From contig JARLHL010000113.1 in assembly GCA_031292275.1 (NCBI GenBank), positions 52,210 to 116,209 on the forward strand: DNA of 64,000 nt, read 5' to 3'. The notes beneath the pieces are model-generated. The model saw only the letters and a list, made by a program, of their open reading frames with translations. It searched no databases and was not told where the DNA came from. Below are positions 48,515 through 57,413 of the stretch, in pieces; the first letter of the stretch is position 1, and every line of letters begins with the position of its first letter. A program made the position numbers and the translations under genes. Origin of the DNA: Desulfocapsaceae bacterium. GTDB taxonomy: Bacteria; Desulfobacterota; Desulfobulbia; Desulfobulbales; Desulfocapsaceae.

Positions 48515-49588
48515 CTAAACCGTTGCGGCAAGAGCCTCCGCCAGGGCACTGAGGTCCTGTGCCTCCTGCAATCCGTCCACAAAACGTTTTGGGATCCCGG
48601 AAAGGCCAACCTGGGCGCCGACCAGGGCGCCTGTGAGGATGGCCCGGGCCTGGTTCTGGCCGCCGCCGTTGAGGGCATGGAGGACGGCCGCCTCGAAATC
48701 GCTGCCGAACCGCGCGCCCAGATAATAGGCAGCGGGGAGCTGGTGATAAATGGCGCAGGGCATCCCGTAGACCAGAGAGACCTTCCATCCCGGCTCGATG
48801 ACGATATCAGGATCAATGGCGGCTGCGGCCATATACGAGGGTGTCAGCAGGGCGTCCGGCGAGGCGAAGAGTCCTGCTCTCGGGGGGTCGGGATCTCCGG
48901 GACGGGGAGGTTGGAGATTATTTCCGGTCACGGCATGGAAGGGCAGCTCTCCACTCTTCACCAGGCCCATGAGCTTTGAGGAAAGTCCGGTATCAAGGGC
49001 ATGTCCCCGGACCAGCATCCCGAGTACGGCCCCGAAGGCCACCGTCATCGACACCACTGTGGCATCTGTCTGGGTCAGGATGGTATTGGCGGTAATGGCT
49101 GCGGCAAGGCGCGAAGGCTGACTGGCATAACGGATGGCAAGGGCCAGGGTCCGTTCAATGGCCTCGGTGGTGTCAGCATGGCCGCCTGTCTGCCCCCAGG
49201 GAAGCTTCTGTTCCACCCGTCGGCGCCAAGCCTCCCGGATCGACTGGCTGGTATAAAGACCCGGCCCGCACACTGGCGTCCCGTCAAGCTGCGGGAAAAG
49301 GTCCTCATCCATCCGCCGACAGAAGTCGGCCTCTTCATAGCCCCCGCAGTCGACCAGCGAACGGGTCAGAAGGGCGAGGATAAAGCCCGCCTGGGACAGT
49401 TGCCCCGCCTTCATCCCATGGTGATAACGGCCGGGCTGAGGATCGGTGTACCCGTCGATCCAACCACCGTAATCCCTGCGCATCTCGCCGAGATCATAAT
49501 ACCAGTGCGGCCCCAGCCCCAGCGCATCGCCGATAAAGGCCCCCATGAGGGCACCGGCGGCGCGATCCTGCAGCAGATTGTCTGTCAT
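48515..49588 (-). CDS. ADP-ribosylglycohydrolase family protein
   Basis: About 357 aa. N-terminal GALMGAFIGDALGLGPHW is the magnesium-binding start of the ARH fold; ADTTEAIERTLALAIRYA and the C-terminal LNGGGQNQARAILTGALVGAQVGL supply the later metal-site region, though the usual GGDTDT-type motif is altered to GGGQNQAR. Start chosen at ATG 49588, six bases after GGAG; ATG 49600 precedes it. It follows aguB by 52 nt. It could remove ADP-ribose from proteins or a metabolite; altered metal residues leave activity open. Confidence 0.85.
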   Translation of the reverse strand: MTDNLLQDRAAGALMGAFIGDALGLGPHWYYDLGEMRRDYGGWIDGYTDPQPGRYHHGMKAGQLSQAGFILALLTRSLVDCGGYEEADFCRRMDEDLFPQLDGTPVCGPGLYTSQSIREAWRRRVEQKLPWGQTGGHADTTEAIERTLALAIRYASQPSRLAAAITANTILTQTDATVVSMTVAFGAVLGMLVRGHALDTGLSSKLMGLVKSGELPFHAVTGNNLQPPRPGDPDPPRAGLFASPDALLTPSYMAAAAIDPDIVIEPGWKVSLVYGMPCAIYHQLPAAYYLGARFGSDFEAAVLHALNGGGQNQARAILTGALVGAQVGLSGIPKRFVDGLQEAQDLSALAEALAATV

Positions 49589-49640
49589 CATCAACTCCAT
49601 TGTAGAGGAAAACTCCCCGGAAGCAGCGGCATCGCCTGCC

Positions 49641-50528
49641 TCACAGGCAGTACCGTTTCAGCAGGTCCTGATACGAATCGATGCGGCGGTCGCGCAAAAA
49701 AGGCCACATGCGGCGGACCTCTTCGCTCCTGGCCAGATCGAGGCTGACGCTGAGGACCTGCTCGCTTGCGGTATCGGCCTGCGCCAGCACCTCGCCCTGA
49801 CAGCCGGCGGCAAAACTGGTTCCCCAGAAGCGGATGCCGCTGCCGGTATTGCCGGGCGCGGCCTCGAAGCCGACCCTGTTGACGGCAAGCACCGGAATGC
49901 CGTTGGCCACAGCATGGGCCCGCTGGATGGTGATCCAGGCCTCCCGCTGCCGGGCCTGCTCTTCGGGGGTATCGTCCGGATCCCAGCCGATGGCGGTCGG
50001 ATAGATCAGGACCTCGGCCCCGGCCAGGGCCATGAGCCGGGCCGCCTCCGGGTACCACTGATCCCAGCAGACCAGCACCCCCAGCCTGCCCGCCGACGTG
50101 TCTATCGGCCTGAAGCCGAGATCACCAGGGGTGAAGTAGAATTTTTCGTAGAAGCCGGGATCGTCCGGAATGTGCATCTTCCGGTAGACGCCGGCGATGC
50201 TGCCATCCTTTTCCAGCACCACGGCGGTATTATGATACAGCCCGGCGGCGCGGCGCTCGAACAGGGAGGCGACGATCACCACCCCGCAATCCCGGGCCAC
50301 CCCGCCCAGCAGTTCGCTGGCAGGCCCCGGGACCGGCTCGGCCAGATCAAATCGGTGGGGGTCCTCGATCTGACAGAAGTAGGGCGTGGCATGGAGCTCC
50401 TGGAGGACCACCAGCTGTGCGCCCAGCCCTGCCGCCCGGCGGATCGCATCAATGCTGCTGTTCAGGTTGGCCTGCCTGTCCTCGCTGCATGATTGCTGGA
50501 TCAGGGCTACGTGCAGAGATTTTTTCAT
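49641..50528 (-). CDS. aguB: N-carbamoylputrescine amidase (nitrilase superfamily)
   Basis: 295 aa. Catalytic triad of the nitrilase fold: Glu in LVVLQELHATPYF, Lys in GVYRKMHIPDD, Cys in VLVCWDQWYPEAARLMAL. CxQW and the FYEKFYFTPGD segment are typical of AguB, which hydrolyses N-carbamoylputrescine to putrescine. The ATG overlaps the aguA stop and AGGAG lies seven bases upstream. Confidence 0.94.
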   Translation of the reverse strand: MKKSLHVALIQQSCSEDRQANLNSSIDAIRRAAGLGAQLVVLQELHATPYFCQIEDPHRFDLAEPVPGPASELLGGVARDCGVVIVASLFERRAAGLYHNTAVVLEKDGSIAGVYRKMHIPDDPGFYEKFYFTPGDLGFRPIDTSAGRLGVLVCWDQWYPEAARLMALAGAEVLIYPTAIGWDPDDTPEEQARQREAWITIQRAHAVANGIPVLAVNRVGFEAAPGNTGSGIRFWGTSFAAGCQGEVLAQADTASEQVLSVSLDLARSEEVRRMWPFLRDRRIDSYQDLLKRYCL

Positions 50529-51562
50529 GGTAATACTCCTGTGGGAATCTGCATGGTCACACAGTGAAGTGATCCATGCTGCCTGATCAGCGGCAGGCAG
50601 TGGATGCCGACTATCTCGCGGTCAGGAAAGGCCTTCTTTACCGTTGCCAAGGCGATCAGATCCTTGCTGTCATGATAGGTGGGCACCAGGACCGCACCGT
50701 TGATCACCAGGAAATTGGCGTAGGTGGCGGGAAGGCGATCACCGTTTTCGTCATGGCAGGGCGAAGGCCAGGGCAGCGGCAGCAGCCGGTAGGGACGGCC
50801 GTCACGGGTCTTAAACGACGCAAGCTCTTCTGCCATGGCCTGCAGTTCCTCGTAGTGCGGGTCGTCCGGGTCGTCACAGCAGACATAGAGGATCGTGTCA
50901 TCAGGGCCCAGCCGGGCCAGGGTATCGATATGAGAATCGGTATCATCCCCGGCCAGAAAGCCGTGATTGAGCCAGAGAAAATGGTCCGTCCCCAGAAAAC
51001 CGGTCAGGGTCGTCGTGATCTCCCCCCTGGAAAGGTGGGGATTGCGATTCGGCTCCAGCAGGCATGCAGCGGTGGTGAGCAGGCTGCCCCGGCCATCGCT
51101 GTCGATGCTGCCGCCTTCAAGGGTCAGACCAAGGGTCTCCATGGGGGTTGCGCCGAAGGCACCGGCGCGGTGCAGCCCCCTGCCGGCCCGGTTGTCCCGG
51201 CAGGCAGGGAATTTGAGTCCCCAGCCGTTAAAGCAGAAATCCAGCAGCAGGGGCCTGCCGCCATCCAGCACCGTGATCGGACCGAAATCCCGGACCCAGG
51301 TGTCGTTGGTAGCGATTTGAAAAATTTCAATACGTTCCAGGACAAGATCGGCCCGACGGAGCCTTTCCTGCAGCGACCGGACATCCGTGGCCAGGATCAG
51401 AACCCTCTCGAATCTGCTGACGGCCCTGGCTATATCGATAAATACCGGCTCCACTTCTGCAAGAAAAGGGCGCCAGTCGCTCTCCACATGGGGCCAGGAG
51501 ATCAGAACGCCGTCCTGCGGCTCCCATTCTGCAGGAAGTCTTCTTGTTGTCTGTTCGTTCAT
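50525..51562 (-). CDS. aguA: Agmatine deiminase
   Basis: 345 aa from MNEQTTRR. Guanidino-modifying enzyme fold of the PAD_porph type: PAEWEPQDGVLISWPH, TWVRDFGPI, LEGGSIDSDGRG, and the catalytic Cys near the end in GSLHCVTMQIP (usually GGNIHC). Converts agmatine to N-carbamoylputrescine, the substrate of the coupled aguB. The frame is open upstream to 51715 but the family starts at the chosen Met. No arginine decarboxylase is in the window. Confidence 0.94.
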   Translation of the reverse strand: MNEQTTRRLPAEWEPQDGVLISWPHVESDWRPFLAEVEPVFIDIARAVSRFERVLILATDVRSLQERLRRADLVLERIEIFQIATNDTWVRDFGPITVLDGGRPLLLDFCFNGWGLKFPACRDNRAGRGLHRAGAFGATPMETLGLTLEGGSIDSDGRGSLLTTAACLLEPNRNPHLSRGEITTTLTGFLGTDHFLWLNHGFLAGDDTDSHIDTLARLGPDDTILYVCCDDPDDPHYEELQAMAEELASFKTRDGRPYRLLPLPWPSPCHDENGDRLPATYANFLVINGAVLVPTYHDSKDLIALATVKKAFPDREIVGIHCLPLIRQHGSLHCVTMQIPTGVLP

Positions 51563-51767
51563 AAATGATGGTCTTTCAGAAATTCCGGCCAGGAGAAACC
51601 TGCCGGCCGCATGCCTTGGGCACCCCCTCTCTGCATCATCTGGATAGTACCACAGAACAGGACCACGAGGGGACTGATTTTTTTGACGAATTTCAAGCAA
51701 GGCCGTTTGTCTCATCCCTGGAAAGGGAAATTCAGCCCCCAGGCGCCGGCCTTAGCGGCATCGCCCT

Positions 51768-52208
51768 TCAGGGCATAACAGGCGGCCCCTCCGTAAATCC
51801 TTTTTCCGTCATCGCATCAGGGGCCTTGAAGTGGGCCATGCCTGTTTTCATCCTCCGGAATTGCAGGGTTTCATAGAACGCCTCCTTCCCCGGAGAGGCA
51901 TAGAGGATGATGTTGCACTGCGCAAGCCGGGCCAGGATGTGGGCCATGAGCATCGAGCCTATGCCCTTCCCCTGAAATTCCGGCACCACGGCGACATCAT
52001 ACACTGCGGCCTGATACTCCCCGTCGGAAATCGCCCGGCCGAAACCCGCCAAACGACCTTCATGCCAGGCGAATACCCTGGTATGGCTTGCCTCAAATGC
52101 CCTCTTATGCACATCGGGAGGATAGTGCGCCATCCCCACCCTTCTGAGGATTTCCGAGATATCAGCCCAGTCAACCCCTGAACAGGTATCGGTTAATTCT
52201 ATCTTCAT
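51768..52208 (-). CDS. GNAT-family N-acetyltransferase
   Basis: 146 aa from ATG 52208 (MKIELT), which follows AAGGA by about six bases. The acetyl-CoA motif is VVPEFQGKGIGSMLMAHIL, with VFAWHEGRLAGFGRAIS before it and SPGKEAFYETLQFRRMKTG after it, the latter typical of small cytosolic GNATs. Substrate unknown. It is 205 nt upstream of aguA on the same strand, so polyamine acetylation is a thought only. Confidence 0.88.
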   Translation of the reverse strand: MKIELTDTCSGVDWADISEILRRVGMAHYPPDVHKRAFEASHTRVFAWHEGRLAGFGRAISDGEYQAAVYDVAVVPEFQGKGIGSMLMAHILARLAQCNIILYASPGKEAFYETLQFRRMKTGMAHFKAPDAMTEKGFTEGPPVMP

Positions 52209-52640
52209 TGCATCCTTGCCCCTTTCCATAAACGGAGAGGAAAGACCGCCGGCAGACCGACGCCCCTCTTTTGCCGCGAAGTCCGATCAGAGGAGACTCC
52301 ACCTCCTGTATACCATACATCACAGGGGATGGGAGTGAAAATCCTGAGCGGCACCTTGGGCTGCGCGGCACCCATCAGCCGCACCCTATCTTGCATAAGG
52401 CCAGAGGCGACAAGATTAGAGAATCTCACCCATAATATTGAAATCCTGTGCAAAAAAATGCAGCTGAATCCCAAATTCAGACCGCTATTTCCTATAATAT
52501 AAATAGGTCTAATTCGAGAAAATAAGCGTTGACAACATGCATTCCCGCAGTGTAAACAGGCCGAAAATGCCGGGCGTATGGCGTCCGGATACTAACGTGA
52601 GAGAAAAAAAAATGGAAGGCGACAGTAGTAGTCGTAGTAA
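52209..52640. other. Gene-free stretch upstream of the acetyltransferase
   Basis: No convincing coding frame. It becomes AT-rich near 52480-52540, which may hold a promoter. The next block is described separately. Confidence 0.4.
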
Positions 52641-52975
52641 CGCAGTCTTAAAACATACCCTCAGCATTCCGCGCTTCCTCCTCTTGGTGATCCCGGCGGT
52701 CGGCCTGTAAGCCCCCCTCCTTTTCGCCTCCCGAGCAAGCAAGATGTTTCGGGAGGTGACCGATGGCAAAGCATAAATTTGTGACTCTGCGCAGACGTGG
52801 CGCAACGCAAACGGCCTCATCCGTATGGATGGTTGCCGGTTTGCTGCGTCCGCTCGTTCTCAGAGCCGTAACAGCCTTAAACTCCCCTCTTCTCGCCCCG
52901 AGGTTTGTCTGGTATCGAATCACTCCCGCCGCCCTCCATGGCCGGGATGGCGAACCTCCTTCGCTGTAATTCTGT
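52641..52975. other. Structured gene-poor block, possible P4-type satellite-phage remnant
   Basis: Contains a perfect 8-bp hairpin CCTCCCGA (52727-52734) / TCGGGAGG (52749-52756). On the plus strand its 3' arm includes GGAGG, six bases before an ATG at 52763 that opens a 68-codon basic frame (MAKHKFVTLRRRG). On the minus strand a 124-codon frame covers the block (EAVCVAPRLRRVTNLCF, GHLPKHLACSGGEKEGG), wording that I recall from short ORFs of P4-like prophage regions (Ash type). I cannot confirm either frame as a real gene. Confidence 0.35.
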
Positions 52976-53057
52976 CTGGAATTGACGTGTACCGGCCAAA
53001 CGGCCCGAATGGCCGTTTGCATATTGCAGATTAATGAATCACTAAAATGGTATTGCC

Positions 53058-54368
53058 ATGTATTTGATAAGCAAAAGCATTCACATCACGAACCGCCTGT
53101 GGAAAAAACTCGTGATCTTCTTCTCCGTGCTCGGCCCCGGCATCATCGTCATGGTGGCCGATAATGACGCCGGCGGTATTTCAACCTATGCTGTGACCGG
53201 CTCCAAGTACGGATTTTCCCTGCTCTGGATGTTCATCATCCTTGTCCCCATGGCCTACTACGTGCAGGAGATGACCGTCCGGCTGGGGGCAGTCACCAAA
53301 CGCGGGCACGCCGAAGCCATATTTGAAGGATTCGGGGCATTCTGGGGCTGGTTTTCCATCGCCGACCTGGCCATCGTCAACTGGCTCACCCTGATAACCG
53401 AGTATATCGGCATGACCGAGGCGATGAGCATGCTGGGCATTGCCCCCTGGATTACCTACATCGTGGTGACGATCATTCTTCTGGCCGTTGTCGTGACCGG
53501 CAGCTACTGGACCTTTGAGAAGATGACCCTCTTCTTCTGCATCTTCAATCTGGTCTATATCCCGGCTGCAATCTGGGGCATGAAGGTCTCCTATTCCCCG
53601 GGTTGGGGCGAGGTCTTCAAAGGCTTTTACCACCCGGATTTCGGCGGCGGGATGACCAGCGACCTGCTCTTCATCATCATGGCCAACATCGGCACGACCA
53701 TCGCCCCCTGGATGATCTTCTTCCAGCAGAGTGCGGTGGTGGATAAGGGCCTCGATATCAAGGATATCAAATTCGGCCAGGCTGAGACCTTCATCGGCTC
53801 TCTGGCAACCTGTATCGTCGCGGTCTTCATCATCATCACCACGGGAGCGGTCCTCTACTTTCATCAGCCGCCGATAACCATCGAGGATGCCAAACAGACG
53901 GCGGAGGCCCTGGTTCCTCTCCTGCCGTCCGGCCAGGGAGAACTGGCCAAAAAGCTTTTTGCCATCGGGCTGTTCGATGCCGGTTTTCTAGGGGCGCTCT
54001 GCATTTCCCTGTCGTCTTCCTGGGCGGTGGGCGAACTCTTCGGCTGGGCGCACTCCCTGAATGTCAAGGTCAAGGACGCCAAATGGTTTTACGGAATTTA
54101 TCTGCTTATGCTGATCACCTCAGGCGCGGTCGTGCTTATTCCCAATGCGCCCCTGGTAACCATAACCATGTTCGTGCAGGTGGTCGCCGTCACCCTGCTG
54201 CCTGCTGCCCTGGTCTTTCTGCTCCTGATCCTCAACGAGCCAGCCTTCATGGGTGAGCATGTAAACAGCCGCTGGGAAAACATCGTCAACTGGTCGATCG
54301 TGGTTTTTGTATCCATCATGTCCACCCTCCTTGGGGTCAGCACATTATTTCCCGAGCTGTTCAAATGA
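53058..54368 (+). CDS. Nramp-related divalent metal (probably magnesium) transporter
   Basis: 436 aa with about eleven membrane helices. Helix 1 carries MVADNDAGGISTYA where Mn/Fe Nramps have the DPGN motif, and helix 6 carries GTTIAPWMIFFQQSA where they have an MPH motif whose Met confers selectivity against Mg and Ca. Loss of that Met is the mark of Nramp-related magnesium transporters (NRMT). The gene downstream encodes MgtE-type Mg sensor domains, which supports magnesium. No clear ribosome site before 53058. Confidence 0.88.
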   Translation: MYLISKSIHITNRLWKKLVIFFSVLGPGIIVMVADNDAGGISTYAVTGSKYGFSLLWMFIILVPMAYYVQEMTVRLGAVTKRGHAEAIFEGFGAFWGWFSIADLAIVNWLTLITEYIGMTEAMSMLGIAPWITYIVVTIILLAVVVTGSYWTFEKMTLFFCIFNLVYIPAAIWGMKVSYSPGWGEVFKGFYHPDFGGGMTSDLLFIIMANIGTTIAPWMIFFQQSAVVDKGLDIKDIKFGQAETFIGSLATCIVAVFIIITTGAVLYFHQPPITIEDAKQTAEALVPLLPSGQGELAKKLFAIGLFDAGFLGALCISLSSSWAVGELFGWAHSLNVKVKDAKWFYGIYLLMLITSGAVVLIPNAPLVTITMFVQVVAVTLLPAALVFLLLILNEPAFMGEHVNSRWENIVNWSIVVFVSIMSTLLGVSTLFPELFK

Positions 54369-54391
54369 CCGGCCCGGATAAGGAGACTACA

Positions 54392-55666
54392 ATGAATCAA
54401 CATGCAGCAAAAATGATGGACAAGACAGGAGACGGCCTCAGGATCTTCCACTTTTCAGAGCTCCTGAAGAGACCGGTCTGCAGCGGGAAAATCAAGGATC
54501 GGATCGGCAGACTCACCGACCTGGTCTTTCATACCGTCGAGCCCCACTGGCATGTGCTTGGCATCTATATTGAACACGGCTGGGGCAAGGCGACGGAGTT
54601 CGTCCCCTGGGAGAAGGTCCTTCGGATTGAAGACGATGCTATCTTTGTCCAGCCGGCAGAAGCAGACGCCTACCCTCCCTTTGTCGATCAGCCGGGATGG
54701 ATACTGATTGACGAGCACCTCATGGGCAGCACCATCCTCGATATGGACGGGCGGCGCTGCGAGGTCGTCAATGATGTCTTCCTGGCCGAGGCAAAGGGGC
54801 AGATGGTCATCACCGACGTCGATATCTCCTTTAACGGCTTTCTCCGGAGGGTAGGCCTCGGGAGGCTGTCCTGGATCAAGGACCGCCTGATCCCCTCCCG
54901 TTACGTCCAGCCGCTCTCCCTCGAGGACAGGGCGGCCCGGGACAAGGTCTCGCTCTCCATCACCCGGGAACAGGTGATGGAGCTGCCCAGCGAGGATCTG
55001 GCCGATGTCCTTGAGGAACTGCAGGGCGAAGAGCAGGAGGCGCTGTTCGGCGCCCTCGACTCCGAAAAGGCCGCCGAGACCCTGGCCGAGGCCGAGCCCA
55101 GAGCCCAGCGTCAGCTGGTGGAGGACCTTTCCCAGGAAAGGGCGAGGGAGATATTCCAAGAGATGACCGTCCCGCAGCTGGCCGATCTCTTTTCCGTGCT
55201 GCCCTTTGACAATGTGCAGAAGCTTATGGACCTGCTCAACGCGCAGGTGGCCGAAAAGGTGCGGAACGTCCTGTCCGACCCGGAGCCCGAGGCCCGCGAC
55301 ATCATGTCGCAGGATTACGTGGTGATGCCCAAAGAGGCGACGGTGGGCAATGTCCTGGAAGGCATCCGCCACCTGGATCAGGAGCCGAGGAGCGTCTCCT
55401 ATATCTTTGTGGTGAACGGGGACAGCAAGACCCTGATCGGGGTGGTGGATTTACGGCACCTGGTGCTTGCAAACGATGCCACGATGCTTGAAGACATCAT
55501 GATCTCGCCGGTGGTTACCGCGGAAAAAGATGCTTCGCGCGAGGATCTGGCAGATATATTCGGCAGATATCACTATCGCATGATTCCTATTGTCAACGCT
55601 GAAGACCACATACTGGGAGTTATTTACTACAATGAAATCATGAAAGGGCTCGTCCCCCGCTCATAG
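54392..55666 (+). CDS. PRC-barrel/MgtE-N/CBS cytosolic sensor protein
   Basis: 424 aa, no membrane segment. Two PRC-barrel-like modules (about 15-75 and 95-165), an MgtE_N superhelical domain (about 190-305; ELPSEDLADVLEELQGEEQEALF, FSVLPFDNVQKLMDLL), and paired CBS domains (about 308-424; DIMSQDYVVMPKEATVG, FGRYHYRMIPIV). In MgtE these domains bind Mg2+ and close the channel, but the channel is absent here. AAGGAG lies six bases before ATG 54392. It starts 23 nt after the transporter and probably regulates it. Confidence 0.9.
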   Translation: MNQHAAKMMDKTGDGLRIFHFSELLKRPVCSGKIKDRIGRLTDLVFHTVEPHWHVLGIYIEHGWGKATEFVPWEKVLRIEDDAIFVQPAEADAYPPFVDQPGWILIDEHLMGSTILDMDGRRCEVVNDVFLAEAKGQMVITDVDISFNGFLRRVGLGRLSWIKDRLIPSRYVQPLSLEDRAARDKVSLSITREQVMELPSEDLADVLEELQGEEQEALFGALDSEKAAETLAEAEPRAQRQLVEDLSQERAREIFQEMTVPQLADLFSVLPFDNVQKLMDLLNAQVAEKVRNVLSDPEPEARDIMSQDYVVMPKEATVGNVLEGIRHLDQEPRSVSYIFVVNGDSKTLIGVVDLRHLVLANDATMLEDIMISPVVTAEKDASREDLADIFGRYHYRMIPIVNAEDHILGVIYYNEIMKGLVPRS

Positions 55667-55684
55667 CCAGGAAGGAGAACAACC

Positions 55685-55795
55685 ATGCCACGCGTACAAA
55701 TGACCAAGACCGTCAAATTTTCACTCTATTTTTTGAGATTTTATCTGATATTCCTGATGGGCCTGCTGGCCTTCCGCTTCATCAAGGGGATGTAG
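55685..55795 (+). CDS. 36-residue single-pass membrane microprotein in the Nramp/MgtE operon
   Basis: ATG 55685 follows AAGGAGA by six bases and ends at TAG 55793-55795. The product starts with a short basic stretch (MPRVQMTKTVK), has one hydrophobic helix (about 12-33, FLIFLMGLLAF-like with Tyr/Phe/Arg), and ends FIKGM. Only 18 nt separate it from the sensor gene, and a strong hairpin follows, so it looks like the last gene of the operon. It may be a small regulatory subunit of the transporter. Not recognised as a known family. Confidence 0.7.
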   Translation: MPRVQMTKTVKFSLYFLRFYLIFLMGLLAFRFIKGM

Positions 55796-55816
55796 CGGGA
55801 CATCAAGACAGACCTG

Positions 55817-55866
55817 ACGATACCTCATTATCCGGTGTGCCATCATGCAACACCCCGAGGTATCGT
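55817..55866 (+). terminator. Long hairpin ending the Nramp/MgtE/microprotein operon
   Basis: Perfect 10-bp arms ACGATACCTC (55817-55826) and GAGGTATCGT (55857-55866), with an inner stem GGTGT/ACACC. It starts 22 nt after the microprotein stop. No long T-run follows (TACCGGTCTTCTCT), so termination or 3'-end protection are both possible. Confidence 0.6.
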
Positions 55867-56037
55867 TACCGGTCTTCTCTGCATTGACAGACAGATAGCT
55901 GTTATGCTTGGGATAAACAGAAAATGGAGGGCAGATCTATTTTTCCATATTATAATTTCCGGCACCATCATCCCGGCACCCCAGGGCATCGAGTTGAGAA
56001 GCGGGCAGAGGCGGCAAAAACCGGACCTATGCACCAA

Positions 56038-56150
56038 GGTTTTATGGATACGTTCTCTGAACGTCTCGTCAAAACGACTGCATTGCCATGCAGGGCTCAC
56101 GAGCTTTGGTGTTTTGTTGAGGCCGGTCAATCTGGTCCGGCCATGCTGGT
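56038..56150 (+). repeat. Dispersed two-hairpin repeat, copy 5
   Basis: ACGTCTCGTCAAAACGACTGCATTGCCATGC with downstream CACGAGCTTTGG gives hairpin A (weaker here), and GGCCGGTCAATCTGGTCCGGCC gives a perfect hairpin B. It ends at the stop codon of the minus-strand antiporter. Confidence 0.75.
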
Positions 56151-57400
56151 CAGTCTCTTTCTTCTTCACCCCGCAGGAAATACAGCATCAGCGGACCGCT
56201 GCTGATGCTGGTGACCAGGGCCATGATGACCAGGGCCACAAAAATCGGCTGGGTAATGAGCCCGGCATCGAACGCAAGGCTGCCAAGCAGGATCTCCACA
56301 GCCCCCCTCGCATTCAGGCCAAAGCCAACCGATAATGCGCTGCGCGCTTTCATCCCTCCGAGACGGGCCCCCAGATAGGCCCCTATGACCTTGCCGAAAA
56401 AGGCGACGATCAGGACAATCGCAACGATGAGCAGGTCGAAATTTTTAACGAAGTCGACTTTGAGCCCGATTGAGACAAAAAACAGGGGCGCGAAGAAATT
56501 GGTCACAAACTGATGCATGATCTCGCGGGCCTTTTCCTCCAGGTGCACAGAATCCCCGATGGCGACTCCTGCGATAAAGGCCCCCAAGATGGCATGAACA
56601 TGCATGGATTCGGTAAGGGCGGCACAGAGCAGACAAAAGCCCAGACTGAAGGACAACACCCCTCCCGGCCAGGACAAATTGGATTGGACCCAGGGGAGGA
56701 TCCGATTTAAGAACATCCTGCCGATGACGAGCATAAAGACGCTGAAGGCCGAAATATAGATAATCGTATGACCAATGCCGGCCAGCCCTTTCCCTGGTCC
56801 CGACATGGAGAGGATGAAGGAGAATAACAGCCAGCCAATAAGATCATTGAGGATGGCGGAGGCGATGACCACCATGCCGATCTTTGTCCTGAAGATCTTC
56901 AGATCCAGCAGGATGCGGGCGATTACCGGCAGCGCCGAGATCGACATGGCCGTTCCCAGGAACATGGAGAACTGAAAACGATTGGAGGTGTCAATACCAA
57001 ACCACTGCGGCGCCAGCCAGGAAACGGCGAACCCCGAGGCAAAGGGCAGCACCATGCTGCCGAAACCGGTGGAGAGCGCAATTTTCCCCTGCCGAAGGAC
57101 CTGGCCCAGCTGCAGTTCCAGGCCGGCGACAAACAGCAGCAGGATGACGGCCAGGGAGAAGAGCCCGTCCAGAGCAATGGACACCCGGGCATTGGAGGTG
57201 AACGGGAAAAGATAATTGTAGAGATCCGGCACCAGATTTCCAAGCAGGGTCGGCCCCAAGATGACGCCTACGGCAATTTCCGCCGTAACGATCGGCAGAC
57301 CTATCTTTTTACCGAACTCGGCGCCAAAACGGGCAAAAATCAGTATCGTGCTGATCGCCAGTAAAAAGATGGCGAAGTCATTGGGGGTCAGTTTAGCCAC
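56150..57400 (-). CDS. CPA2-family sodium(or potassium)/proton antiporter
   Basis: About 416 aa with twelve membrane helices (FAIFLLAISTILIFARFGAEFG, VTAEIAVGVILGPTLLGNLV, SALPVIARILLDLKIF) and no RCK domain. A GTG at 57400 is chosen because the frame upstream overlaps the stress-protein gene, whose stop is 13 nt away; the only in-frame ATG (57481) lies inside that gene. It forms a pair with the universal stress protein, which may sense nucleotide or stress state for the antiporter. Repeat copy 5 touches its 3' end. Confidence 0.88.
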   Translation of the reverse strand: MAKLTPNDFAIFLLAISTILIFARFGAEFGKKIGLPIVTAEIAVGVILGPTLLGNLVPDLYNYLFPFTSNARVSIALDGLFSLAVILLLFVAGLELQLGQVLRQGKIALSTGFGSMVLPFASGFAVSWLAPQWFGIDTSNRFQFSMFLGTAMSISALPVIARILLDLKIFRTKIGMVVIASAILNDLIGWLLFSFILSMSGPGKGLAGIGHTIIYISAFSVFMLVIGRMFLNRILPWVQSNLSWPGGVLSFSLGFCLLCAALTESMHVHAILGAFIAGVAIGDSVHLEEKAREIMHQFVTNFFAPLFFVSIGLKVDFVKNFDLLIVAIVLIVAFFGKVIGAYLGARLGGMKARSALSVGFGLNARGAVEILLGSLAFDAGLITQPIFVALVIMALVTSISSGPLMLYFLRGEEERD

Positions 57401-57413
57401 AGGCTGCGTTATC

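Noticed and set aside
52763..52969. 68-codon basic ORF with a good ribosome site
   Set aside because: Not called as a gene: composition is atypical, no family recognised, and the opposite strand also has an open frame; kept as part of the structured-block finding.
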